Assembly (NCBI GenBank): GCA_025937615.1
Contig: JAICRA010000034.1
Span: 1 to 9,666 of the forward strand
From: Thermomicrobiales bacterium
GTDB taxonomy: Bacteria > Chloroflexota > Chloroflexia > Thermomicrobiales > UBA6265
Direction: 5' to 3'
DNA length: 9,666 bases
The position numbers and the translations under genes were made by a program. A model generated the notes under the pieces. The model was not told the origin of the DNA, ran no database searches, and worked only from the letters and a program-made list of their open reading frames with translations. Of this stretch, positions 1 through 6,372 are shown piece by piece. The stretch's first letter is position 1; every line of letters starts with the position of its first letter.

Positions 1-191
1 GCCGCATAGCTGGCTTCGTCGAGCGAGGCAGGGGTGTTCTCGAGCGCCCCGGCGAGGACGGGCAGTGCTTCCTCCGGGTAGAGGAAAAAATCGCCAGTAA
101 CCACGACGTTGCGGAGTTCACCATTTACAACGTCGAACTCGACGGCGATCAGCTTACCGCCCGGCGTCTTGAATTCACCTCGGCTCTTCAT
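1..191 (-). CDS. Lipoate-protein ligase C-terminal-type domain protein (partial)
   Basis: The gene is cut by the left edge, so only the first 63 residues are visible. They read MKSRGEFKTPGGKLIAVEF, then a short strand-rich stretch, VTGDFFLYPEE, and an acidic helix. The KTPGGK motif followed by a GDFF-like motif and a Pro-Glu-Glu helix is what I know from the small accessory C-terminal domain of lipoate-protein ligases (the LplB-type domain, PF10437-like), which helps the ligase adenylate lipoate for transfer to 2-oxoacid dehydrogenases or the glycine cleavage H protein. No catalytic ligase domain precedes it, so it could be a stand-alone domain protein. ATG at 189-191 is the only usual start in frame after a TGA at 243-245, but no clear ribosome site precedes it. 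It lies 51 bp after the DinB-like gene, in the same frame and probably the same operon. The family call is good; the exact start is uncertain. Confidence 0.62.
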   Translation of the reverse strand, partial: MKSRGEFKTPGGKLIAVEFDVVNGELRNVVVTGDFFLYPEEALPVLAGALENTPASLDEASYA

Positions 192-242
192 GCAGACGAA
201 GTCACGGCCGACCTGACACGCCGGCGGCCTCTGCCATGCGGA

Positions 243-674
243 TCAGGACCTGGAAACACTCTCACGAAGCCGGCGCCGATGCCGCTCGTCAAATTCGACA
301 TGTCGCTCGACCTCGTCCGCCAGGGAGATCTCCCCCTCGGTCTCATCGATCGCTTCACGGGTCCAGTCCTTCAAGGAGAGGTTGATCAGGAGCGAAACGA
401 GGTCCCCACGGGCGACCTCCAACTCGTCCACGAGCGCAGAAAGATCTTCATCATCCGCCGCTTCGCTCGCCTGCCACGCTGGCAGATACGGGGTCTCCTC
501 GCGAGTGATGGCCTGCAGCCGCTCCAAGATGGCGCGATCCCGGTTCCGGATCTCTGCCACGAGACGCTTCGTCTCAGGCGCCGCGTCAAACCCACTAGTT
601 TCTTCGATGAGCTCGCGAATTTCTGAGGGCGTGCTAAGCAGATCGTCGATTAGGTCCCGGTAGGCATCAAGCAT
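243..674 (-). CDS. DinB-like four-helix-bundle protein
   Basis: A 143-residue, almost entirely helical, acidic protein. It begins MLDAYRDLIDDLL and ends with VERHVEFDERHRRRL at about residues 122-136. In DinB/YfiT-type proteins a late helix carries a His-x3-His type pair followed by Arg and Leu; here H125 and H132 are seven residues apart, so the fit is partial. The first family histidine, usually early in the bundle, is not evident. The family includes metal-dependent, thiol-related enzymes and many proteins of unknown function. I can support a fold-level call only, with no substrate. Its start is 25 bp after the stop of the VOC-domain gene and it is followed by the lipoate-domain gene on the same strand, so co-transcription is likely. 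No signal peptide or membrane segment is seen. Alternatives are any small helical bundle without metal. Confidence 0.6.
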   Translation of the reverse strand: MLDAYRDLIDDLLSTPSEIRELIEETSGFDAAPETKRLVAEIRNRDRAILERLQAITREETPYLPAWQASEAADDEDLSALVDELEVARGDLVSLLINLSLKDWTREAIDETEGEISLADEVERHVEFDERHRRRLRESVSRS

Positions 675-699
675 GGCGACTTTAGTGGCCCGTACTCAC

Positions 700-1644
700 C
701 TAGACCGGAATCAACGGCACGGAGCCAATGACCGCGATTTCCCAGTTGACATTGAAGGGATCCCGGAAGGTGAATGATGCGATTCCCGACCTCAAAATCG
801 TCAGCGGTCGCATCAAGACCTCACCCTTCATCGTCGCGAACGTGTGTGAGTCAACGCCCAGCGACACGGTCTCCAACGCCCCCTGACCGAGGAGGTCGCC
901 AAGTGCGACCCGTCGCGCGGCGAGGGTCAACGGGCCGTTCGAGAAGTACGTGGTATCCGCCATCTCGCCTGACTGCAGCGCGCGATCCCAGGAGTAATCA
1001 GGCGGCAGCGGCACCTGCGTCCCGTCCGTACCACGCCGCACCCGGCCGAGGAGCCGCATGCCGAAAAAGTCCTGGTAAAACTGTTCGGCTTTGCAGAGAT
1101 CGTTGACCTGGACAAGCACGTAGTTGATGGCGCGAATCTGGAGAGCGCTGGCAGGTTCTCCGGAGGGCAATATATCGCCGGCCTCATCGCCAGGAGCGGC
1201 GACCGCAACCGGCGCGGTTTCAAATGTCATGTCCGCTCTCGATTCAAACTCTGAAGCACCCGGCCCAACTGAGTACCGCGGCGTCCTGGTCACTGGCTCA
1301 TGGTCGCCGATGTGCGGGATTGTGCGCTCGACCCACGGCTGATCTCGACGAATGAGCGCGACCATCCGCGCCCGATCGACAGAGCCCAACGGATAGCGGG
1401 CACCTCCATGCAGCACCACCCGCACATCGGGATGGGGAGCATCGCTGGCTTCGTACCAATCGAACAGGGAGTCGACCACGCGCAGCGAGTGGGCGGCAAC
1501 CGTCATATCGAGGTAGGGATCGTCCACTCCCAGACCATGCGACGGGCGAACTACCAGTACCTGCGTGTCGCCGGCACGTTCGACGGCGATGCTCGCCGCC
1601 TCGGCCAGCGACTCTGGCACCTCCAGCAAGAACCGGTAGGCCAT
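700..1644 (-). CDS. VOC (glyoxalase-fold) protein with unknown N-terminal module
   Basis: A 314-residue protein when started at the ATG at 1642-1644. This start is preferred over the in-frame codon at 1680 because GGAGGAAA at 1653-1660 lies just upstream. Residues about 170-310 form one VOC module: strand INYVLVQVNDL, helix AEQFYQDFFGMRLLG, and a closing strand FRDPFNVNWEIAV with Glu302. The usual first metal-ligand His of the opening strand is replaced by Tyr175, so classical glyoxalase or dioxygenase chemistry is doubtful. Residues 1-115 are an unrecognised alpha/beta-looking module (opening MAYRFLLEVPESLAEAA, later VRVVLHGGARYPLG). Residues 115-168 look like a flexible Pro/Ala/Glu-rich linker. 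It is the first gene of a probable minus-strand operon with the DinB-like gene 25 bp downstream. The VOC fold is well supported; the reaction is unknown. Confidence 0.75.
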   Translation of the reverse strand: MAYRFLLEVPESLAEAASIAVERAGDTQVLVVRPSHGLGVDDPYLDMTVAAHSLRVVDSLFDWYEASDAPHPDVRVVLHGGARYPLGSVDRARMVALIRRDQPWVERTIPHIGDHEPVTRTPRYSVGPGASEFESRADMTFETAPVAVAAPGDEAGDILPSGEPASALQIRAINYVLVQVNDLCKAEQFYQDFFGMRLLGRVRRGTDGTQVPLPPDYSWDRALQSGEMADTTYFSNGPLTLAARRVALGDLLGQGALETVSLGVDSHTFATMKGEVLMRPLTILRSGIASFTFRDPFNVNWEIAVIGSVPLIPV

Positions 1645-1961
1645 CCTGCCCGTTTCCTCCGCCGACCCTAGTCCGGTCACTGACGCGCCACACTGTCTGA
1701 CGCCCGATGTCGGCGGATTGTACCGTACCCGTCCTTGCCTACTTCGTCGGATGGCGGTGACTCAAAGGCTATTGCGACCGGCCCAACCGATCAGTGCTGT
1801 TTTCGAGACCAAGCACTCCCCCTGGTCATACGTCGGTCCCGCTCCTCTCCTTACGGCCCATGTGAGCGTCAGGCCCGTCTCGTTCTGGGCGCTCGGAAGG
1901 AGGAGCAGCGGTTCAGGACGTCGGCATTCGCGCTGTCCCGCGCTCGGGAGCTAGTCGAGCG
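1645..1961. other. Intergenic region of about 317 bp
   Basis: This stretch separates the minus-strand VOC gene from the plus-strand NlpC/P60 gene and must hold both promoters. Small open frames in it (for example about 1718-1965 on the plus strand) have Arg/Ser-rich composition, no recognisable domain and no ribosome site, so I read them as chance. I see a TACAAT element on the minus strand (1717-1722). A GGAAGGAGGAGC stretch near 1896-1907 is Shine-Dalgarno-like but lies more than 50 bp before the NlpC start, with no start codon at a suitable distance. No strong hairpin, tRNA or repeat was found. Confidence 0.5.
1717..1722 (-). promoter_or_regulatory. Candidate -10 element for the VOC-DinB-lipoate operon
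   Basis: Read on the minus strand, TACAAT matches the bacterial -10 consensus at five of six positions. It would start transcription near 1710, about 65 bases before the VOC start at 1644. There is no good -35 hexamer 16-18 bases upstream, so the support is weak. Confidence 0.28.
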
Positions 1962-2426
1962 ATGAGTCGCCTCGACGCAATCAGCCTGGCCATCCTGATC
2001 GAGCTGGGTCTGACCTCGAGCGACGCGGGCTGGCGCCTAGCGAATGCCGCCGACAGCGGACCCCAAGTAGTTCGGGTGGCGAAAAAGTACAAAGGAGCAA
2101 CATATAAGTGGAGCGGAGCATCGCTAAGAGGGTCCGACTGCTCTGGTTTCACCTGGTACGTGTGCAAGAAGGTCACTGGCAAGAACATCACCCATGGCGC
2201 TAAGGAACAATCGAAGCACGGGCGTTCTGTCAGTCGTGACAAATGGCGACCGGGCAATCTCGTGTTCTTCGAGAACATGTTCGAGCGGGGCTTGTCGCAC
2301 GTCGGCATCTACATCAAAGGAGACGATTTCAATCAGGCCGAGAACAAGCGGACTGGCGTCGTCATCTCGAGCCTGAGCTCGGACTACTTCAGCAAACACT
2401 ACGCGGGAGCGCGCCGTTTCCTGTGA
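1962..2426 (+). CDS. NlpC/P60 family cysteine peptidase
   Basis: A 154-residue protein whose residues about 35-154 fit the NlpC/P60 (CHAP-like papain) fold, enzymes that cut peptide bonds in peptidoglycan stem peptides. The nucleophile motif is SDCSGFTWYV with Cys60. The basic residue lies in LSHVGIYI with His113. The third polar residue, often His in this family, is most likely Gln125 in FNQAEN. The end, HYAGARRFL, is typical of the family. Residues 8-18 are hydrophobic but contain Glu and are preceded by Asp, so a classical signal peptide is doubtful; export is likely for the family but not shown here. ATG at 1962 is the only usual start after an in-frame TGA near 1862, with only a weak GGGAG upstream. 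The stretch 2070-2130 is AT-richer than its neighbours and uses AAA, ATA and AGA codons. It stands alone, convergent with the next gene. Confidence 0.82.
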   Translation: MSRLDAISLAILIELGLTSSDAGWRLANAADSGPQVVRVAKKYKGATYKWSGASLRGSDCSGFTWYVCKKVTGKNITHGAKEQSKHGRSVSRDKWRPGNLVFFENMFERGLSHVGIYIKGDDFNQAENKRTGVVISSLSSDYFSKHYAGARRFL

Positions 2427-2466
2427 CCTCCCAGACGATGCCAGATGGAGTCAGCACGCTTCGCCG

Positions 2467-3732
2467 TTAGAATTCGTCGTCATACCCTTGCAGGTCGCGC
2501 ACTAGCTCCTGAACCTGGACCGACGCTTCGTTCGCCAGCCGAAGGACCTGATCACGACGTTCCGCGTCGAGCAGGGCATAAAGCGCCAGCCCGATCCCGG
2601 CTCCAGCCCAGAAGAGCCCCGCCTTGCCGCGGTGTTCTTCGCTGGCTGCGTCCTCCTCCTTGGCCACCGACTCTGTCTCCTCGTCCTTAGAGTCCGCGGC
2701 GGGAGCGGCATCGCTGGCATCAGCGTCGGCATCGTGTGATGCCCGCCAGAAGCGACGCTTACCGTTCGCCTGGATCGTCTCAGCGCGCTGTATTGATTCG
2801 TCGGCGGTATCTCGAGCGTCCTCTGCGGCACGCTCCAACTGCTCAGCAACTTCGCGGGCATGAATCGTTTTGCTCGATCCACGAGTCGAATCAAGCTTAC
2901 CGAGTGCGGCGACGGCCGCCTGAACCGCCGTGTCGCGGAGCGTCGATCCGAACTCCTTCTGCAAGATCTCCACGACCTGGGCCTTGTTTCTGGCCGCCAG
3001 GAGAGCCGGCGCCTTGGCTCGTAGCGTGCGCTCGATCTGCCCTAATGCCGCCGCGACCGCCTCCGACGCCACTACCTCTGTGATTGGACCGCTCTTTCCC
3101 GTGAGCCGAGAGGCGAGGTCAGAGGTTTCTCGGTCCACCTTCTGGCCGGACTTCCTGAGGTACTCCTTCAGCTCGTCGATCTCGGCCCGGAGCCGCTCAA
3201 CTTCGCGCTCGACCGTGTCCTTGTCCTCCTCCCGATGGCGAAGTTGAGCGAGCCTCTCTTTGCCTTCACCGGCCAAGCTCCGGGCTTCCGCGCCAACCCA
3301 GGACGCGAGGTGTGTCGCATCGTCCACCACTCGATGGCCCGCGGCCCGCAACCGGCTCTCGGCCTCCCTCGCCTCCTGCAGCGCATCCCACGCCGCAGCT
3401 TTGAGATCCCTTTCGGCGACCTTGGCGTCGGCACTCAGGAGTTCGGTCGCATCTCGTACTTCGTCGGCGACGTGCCGTCCTGCCTCAGCCGCTGCCGCGG
3501 CGATTTCCTTTCGCTTTTTCTTGGCAGCCTTCGCTGCCTTCTTCGACTCTTTCTTGACGTCCGCGACGACGTCCTCGACATCCGCCACGACGCTTTCGAC
3601 CTGCGCCGACGCGGTTTCATCCTCCTTACGGCGGATCAACGCGACCAGGAGTGCCGCGACCGCGGCGCTGCCGATTGAGAGAAGAATGACTTTACGGTTG
3701 AGGTCGTCGTCATGCTCTTGCATGAGATCCAT
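2467..3732 (-). CDS. Long helical, charged protein with hydrophobic segments at both ends
   Basis: About 421 residues from ATG at 3732; GTG at 3750 and ATG at 3723 are also possible. I prefer 3732 because GGAAATGG precedes it and the GTG sits inside a possible hairpin (3743-3764). Residues 15-33 (VILLSIGSAAVAALLVALI) form a membrane helix flanked by Arg/Lys. A Lys/Ala-rich region follows (about 60-85), then several hundred residues of Ala/Glu/Arg/Asp-rich helix that look coiled-coil or amphipathic, including VERLRAEIDELKEYL. An acidic linker rich in Asp, Ala, Ser and Glu comes before a second hydrophobic stretch at about 371-387 (GLFWAGAGIGLALYALL), then a helix and the acidic tail GYDDEF. 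I do not recognise a named family; parts resemble YtxH-type or apolipoprotein-like envelope proteins. A membrane-tethered structural or stress role is an inference. It is transcribed divergently from the UspA-fold gene. Confidence 0.72.
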   Translation of the reverse strand: MDLMQEHDDDLNRKVILLSIGSAAVAALLVALIRRKEDETASAQVESVVADVEDVVADVKKESKKAAKAAKKKRKEIAAAAAEAGRHVADEVRDATELLSADAKVAERDLKAAAWDALQEAREAESRLRAAGHRVVDDATHLASWVGAEARSLAGEGKERLAQLRHREEDKDTVEREVERLRAEIDELKEYLRKSGQKVDRETSDLASRLTGKSGPITEVVASEAVAAALGQIERTLRAKAPALLAARNKAQVVEILQKEFGSTLRDTAVQAAVAALGKLDSTRGSSKTIHAREVAEQLERAAEDARDTADESIQRAETIQANGKRRFWRASHDADADASDAAPAADSKDEETESVAKEEDAASEEHRGKAGLFWAGAGIGLALYALLDAERRDQVLRLANEASVQVQELVRDLQGYDDEF

Positions 3733-3742
3733 CCATTTCCGG

Positions 3743-3764
3743 CCGGGCACGTCGCAGCGCCCGG
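3743..3764 (-). promoter_or_regulatory. Possible hairpin in the leader of the coiled-coil gene
   Basis: CCGGGC at 3743-3748 and GCCCGG at 3759-3764 can pair as a 6-bp GC stem with a 10-base loop. It lies about 10 bases before the ATG at 3732 and includes the alternative GTG start at 3750. It could affect translation or be chance in GC-rich DNA. Confidence 0.25.
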
Positions 3765-3797
3765 TCTCTCGTTACCTTCGAATAATTGTCTGGCGCC

Positions 3798-3803
3798 ATT
3801 GTA
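3798..3803 (-). promoter_or_regulatory. Candidate -10 element for the coiled-coil gene
   Basis: On the minus strand this reads TACAAT, five of six to consensus, in the 194-bp gap between the two divergent genes. Transcription would begin near 3790, roughly 60 bases before the ATG at 3732. No clear -35 box is present at normal spacing. A promoter for the plus-strand usp gene must lie in the same gap; the best I see is TTGCGC (3842-3847), 17 bases, CATACT (3865-3870), which is poor. Confidence 0.28.
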
Positions 3804-3926
3804 CCCGGTCTCATGGGATGACCCGGCAGTGTCCACAGCCGTTGCGCCAGTTTGTGGAGCAGACCATACTTCCGCGTCGCTTCCGGTCGCGGTCATCCGT
3901 CCCGTTCTCCGGATCAAGGGAATGGA

Positions 3927-4397
3927 ATGCAGGGCAGGTTCGCTCGCTTGGTTGTGCCGGTTGCCGGTTCGGATATGGACGACCGGGTCTTGGGCATGCT
4001 GCCCAATCTCTTGAGCAGCAATGGTGGCACGATCACGTTTCTGTTCGTCGTCGCGGTTCCCCAGGCAATGCCACTTGACGCCGAATTACCGACCGATATC
4101 GACCGAGGGGAGCGAGCGCTGCGCCACGCGGAGAACGCGGCGCGACGGGTGCTTCCTTCCCGAAACACGGCTATCGTCACGGAGTTGCTCCAGGCCCGTG
4201 CCGTCGGACCGGCGATTGTCGACGAGGCCATCGAGCGTGACGCCGAGGCGATCGTGATGACTGCGGCGATCCATCGTCGACATGGGCGGCCGACGCTCGG
4301 CGAAACGACCGAGCACGTGCTCCTCAATGCGCCATGCGATGTCGTAGTCGTTCGAGCAGCCACAGATGCGCCGGCGACGGCCGGAATGCTCCGATGA
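3927..4397 (+). CDS. UspA-fold universal stress protein
   Basis: A 156-residue protein with the universal stress protein layout: an opening strand FARLVVPVAGSDMDDRVL (residues 5-22), strand ITFLFVVAVP, a long helix with GERALRHAENAARRVL, strand AIVTELLQA, helix AIVDEAIERDAEAIVMTA and the closing strand APCDVVVVRA. The usual nucleotide-binding signature (Gly-x2-Gly-x9-Gly-Ser/Thr) is eroded: only LGET at about 124-127 remains and the earlier glycines are absent, so it may not bind ATP. The ATG at 3927 is chosen because the fold begins there and AAGGGA lies about 4 bases upstream; longer in-frame versions add a non-conserved tail. Its stop overlaps the next start by 4 bp (ATGA), so it is translationally coupled to the TrkA-N gene. 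This suggests a role in controlling ion uptake, an inference from context. Confidence 0.78.
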   Translation: MQGRFARLVVPVAGSDMDDRVLGMLPNLLSSNGGTITFLFVVAVPQAMPLDAELPTDIDRGERALRHAENAARRVLPSRNTAIVTELLQARAVGPAIVDEAIERDAEAIVMTAAIHRRHGRPTLGETTEHVLLNAPCDVVVVRAATDAPATAGMLR

Positions 4398-4831
4398 GAG
4401 TCGTCATCATGGGTTGCGGGCGAGTCGGAGCAAGGGTCGCCGCCCTGCTCGACCACTCAGGCAACGCAATCACGGTAATTGATACCGATAGTCGCGCGTT
4501 TCGTCGTCTGCCAACTGGGTTCGGCGGCGAGACGGTAATCGGCACCGGCATCGACGAGGACGTCTTGCGCAAGGCTGGCATCGAGGACGCGGCCACATTC
4601 ATCGCGGTCACGAACGGGGACAACAGAAACATCATGGCATCGCAGGTGGCACGTCTCATCTTCGAGGTGCCCACAGTCATCTGTCGCATCTATGACCCGG
4701 TGCGGGAGGATACCTATCGTCGCCTCGGCTTGACGACGGTTTGTCCGACCACCACGATCTCCGCGATCATCCTCGATCATGTCATGCGCGCGGCGAGCGA
4801 CGCAGATGTGGCCCGAGGAGGAACCGCCTAG
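4394..4831 (+). CDS. TrkA-N (RCK_N) single-domain protein
   Basis: A 145-residue protein made of one RCK_N (Rossmann-type) domain, the nucleotide-sensing part of TrkA/KtrA potassium-uptake regulators. The dinucleotide motif is MGCGRVGARVAALL (Gly7, Gly9, Gly12), and Asp30 at the end of the second strand points to NAD(H) binding. Later motifs are TNGDNRNIMASQVA and VICRIYDPVREDTYRRLGL, both typical of TrkA proteins. No RCK_C domain follows; the chain ends about 20 residues after the Rossmann fold with a short helix. The start is the ATG that overlaps the usp stop, just before the glycine motif. A second, full-length RCK gene begins 2 bp after its stop. No TrkH/KtrB membrane subunit is in view, so the channel partner must be elsewhere. 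The fold is secure; the ion and partner are inferred. Confidence 0.88.
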   Translation: MRVVIMGCGRVGARVAALLDHSGNAITVIDTDSRAFRRLPTGFGGETVIGTGIDEDVLRKAGIEDAATFIAVTNGDNRNIMASQVARLIFEVPTVICRIYDPVREDTYRRLGLTTVCPTTTISAIILDHVMRAASDADVARGGTA

Positions 4832-4833
4832 TC

Positions 4834-5484
4834 ATGTACGTCATCGTCGCTGGAGGCGGGAAGGTCGGCTACTACCTGGCCCAACATCTCCTCGCGGAGG
4901 GGCACGAAGTCCTGCTCATTGAGCGCAACCCCGACCGTGTCGTACAGATCAACGACGTCCTTGGCGCTGTCGCGGTGACGGGAGACGGCGCGGAGGCTGC
5001 GACGCAGGCAGCAGCCGGAGCCCCTCGGGCAGACGTCGTTGTCGCGGTGACAGGAGAAGACGAGGATAACCTCGTGATCTGCCAGGTTGCCCGCGAGAAG
5101 TTTCACGTCGCGCGGACCATTGCCCGCGTCAATAATCCAAAGAACGAGCATTTGTTCCGGATTCTCGGGGTCGACGTCACCGTCAGCCAGACCAACTACA
5201 TCCTCAACTTGATCGAGCAAGCGATTCCCGAGCGTTCGTTCGTCCATCTGGTCAGTTTTCATGAGGACCTGGCCATCGTTGACGCGAAAGTTTCAGAAAC
5301 CTCGGCGGTTGCCCACCGCGCCATCGCCGAGATCGAGCTGCCGGCGAACACGGCGATTACCGCCATCGCTCGTGGAGCGAATCTGATTGTGCCCAACCCC
5401 GGCACCGAACTGCTGCCGGGCGACGACATCATCGCGGTCGCGCACCAGGACCAGGAAGACGAGTTGCGCCGGCTGCTCGTCTAA
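4834..5484 (+). CDS. TrkA family protein with RCK_N and RCK_C domains
   Basis: A 216-residue cytosolic regulator of the TrkA/KtrA kind. Residues 1-125 are RCK_N with MYVIVAGGGKVGYYLAQHLL (Gly7, Gly9, Gly12) and acidic Glu30 closing the second strand, as in NAD-binding members. TGEDEDNLVICQVARE and ARVNNPKNEHLF are family motifs. Residues about 137-216 form an RCK_C domain: strands HLVSFHEDLAIVDAKV, helix HRAIAEIELP, AITAIARG, and GTELLPGDDIIAVA, the last typical of RCK_C ends. Known relatives gate TrkH/KtrB potassium channels in response to nucleotides. ATG at 4834 is chosen because it opens the Rossmann strand and GGAGG lies at 4817-4821; in-frame sequence upstream belongs to the previous gene. 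Together with the shorter RCK_N protein it could form a mixed regulatory ring, which is an inference. Confidence 0.9.
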   Translation: MYVIVAGGGKVGYYLAQHLLAEGHEVLLIERNPDRVVQINDVLGAVAVTGDGAEAATQAAAGAPRADVVVAVTGEDEDNLVICQVAREKFHVARTIARVNNPKNEHLFRILGVDVTVSQTNYILNLIEQAIPERSFVHLVSFHEDLAIVDAKVSETSAVAHRAIAEIELPANTAITAIARGANLIVPNPGTELLPGDDIIAVAHQDQEDELRRLLV

Positions 5485-5526
5485 TATGCGAACGCGCTCT
5501 CAGGCATCGGTCGGCAGAGGGTCGTC

Positions 5527-6372
5527 ATGCTTCTAGCCGTGGAAGTCGGCAACACAAACACGACCTTCGGGCTGTTCGCCTCCTCTGGTGAGCTGACGAC
5601 CGCCTACCGGCTGTCAACCGAGCGCGAGCGTACGCCCGACGAGTGGTTCGCGATGCTTGCCGCGCTACTCGCTTCAGATGGCTACAAACTATCCGACGTC
5701 CACGGCGTGATCATCTCCAGCGTCGTACCGAGCGTGACGACGTGGCTCGTCGAGATGACCGGAAATCGGCTGCGGACAGAACCGGTGATCGTCACCGGAG
5801 ACCTGGACGTCGGTCTCGATCTCGACGTCGACGAGCCAAAACAGTTGGGCGCCGACCGCATCGTCGATTGCGTGGCGGCGTTCCATCGCTACGGTGGTCC
5901 GGCCATCATCGTCGACCTCGGCACCGCGACGACATTCGACGTCATCGGTCAGAACGGGGCGTACAAGGGGGGCGCCATCGCCGCCGGCGTTGCCACCTCG
6001 CTGCAGGCCCTGGCTGGCAACGCCGCGCAGCTGTTCAACGTCGAGTTGCATATGCCTGATGCCGTTATCGGTCGCAACACCGCCGACCAGTTACGGTCTG
6101 GAATCGTTGCCGGGCATTTGGCAATGCTGGAGGGGATGATCGAGCGGACCCGTGCCGAGCTGGGAACTGACGCCCAGGTCATCATGACCGGCGGCCTGGC
6201 GCCGCTCTTCGCGGGCCGCTCCCCCCTCTTTGATCACGTCGACCCGGATCTGACTTTGCATGGGCTCCGGCTCATTTATGATCGAGTAGAAGCTGTACGC
6301 GAAGCGACAGTGGCAGCCGAATTCGGCCGCCTCAGCGCCAGGGGCAGCCGGGAGGTCCGAGATGCCCTCTGA
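5527..6372 (+). CDS. coaX: Type III pantothenate kinase
   Basis: This 281-residue cytosolic enzyme phosphorylates pantothenate with ATP, the first committed step of coenzyme A synthesis. It belongs to the acetate/sugar kinase-Hsp70-actin fold, and both halves are present: VGNTNTTFGLF at 7-17, VIISSVVPSVT at 61-71, GADRIVDCVAAF with Asp110, IIVDLGTATTFDVI with Asp130, GGAIAAGV, IGRNTADQLRSGIVAG and VIMTGGLAPLF. The length fits the family, which is usually about 250-270, with a slightly long tail. One oddity is Glu6 in LAVEVGNTN where the family normally has Asp. AGAGG at 5516-5520 is 6 bases before the ATG. The gene starts 42 bp after the TrkA gene and overlaps the GNAT gene by 11 bp, so all are probably co-transcribed. 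Type III enzymes are, as a family, insensitive to CoA feedback. Confidence 0.95.
   Translation: MLLAVEVGNTNTTFGLFASSGELTTAYRLSTERERTPDEWFAMLAALLASDGYKLSDVHGVIISSVVPSVTTWLVEMTGNRLRTEPVIVTGDLDVGLDLDVDEPKQLGADRIVDCVAAFHRYGGPAIIVDLGTATTFDVIGQNGAYKGGAIAAGVATSLQALAGNAAQLFNVELHMPDAVIGRNTADQLRSGIVAGHLAMLEGMIERTRAELGTDAQVIMTGGLAPLFAGRSPLFDHVDPDLTLHGLRLIYDRVEAVREATVAAEFGRLSARGSREVRDAL

Noticed and set aside
171..235. GC-rich hairpin between the DinB-like and lipoate-domain genes
   Set aside because: The best pairing (GGCCG with CGGCC) is only 5 bp with a long loop, expected by chance in this base composition.
1718..1965. Small plus-strand open frames before the NlpC/P60 gene
   Set aside because: No ribosome site, no recognisable motif, and Arg/Ser/Pro-rich composition as expected from untranslated GC-rich DNA.
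2427..2466. Possible bidirectional terminator between the convergent genes
   Set aside because: The 40-bp gap has no GC stem followed by a T-run on either strand that I can see.
3260..4078. 272-codon plus-strand open frame crossing the coiled-coil gene start and the usp start
   Set aside because: Ser/Arg-rich shadow frame that spans two real genes on different strands; no domain or ribosome site.
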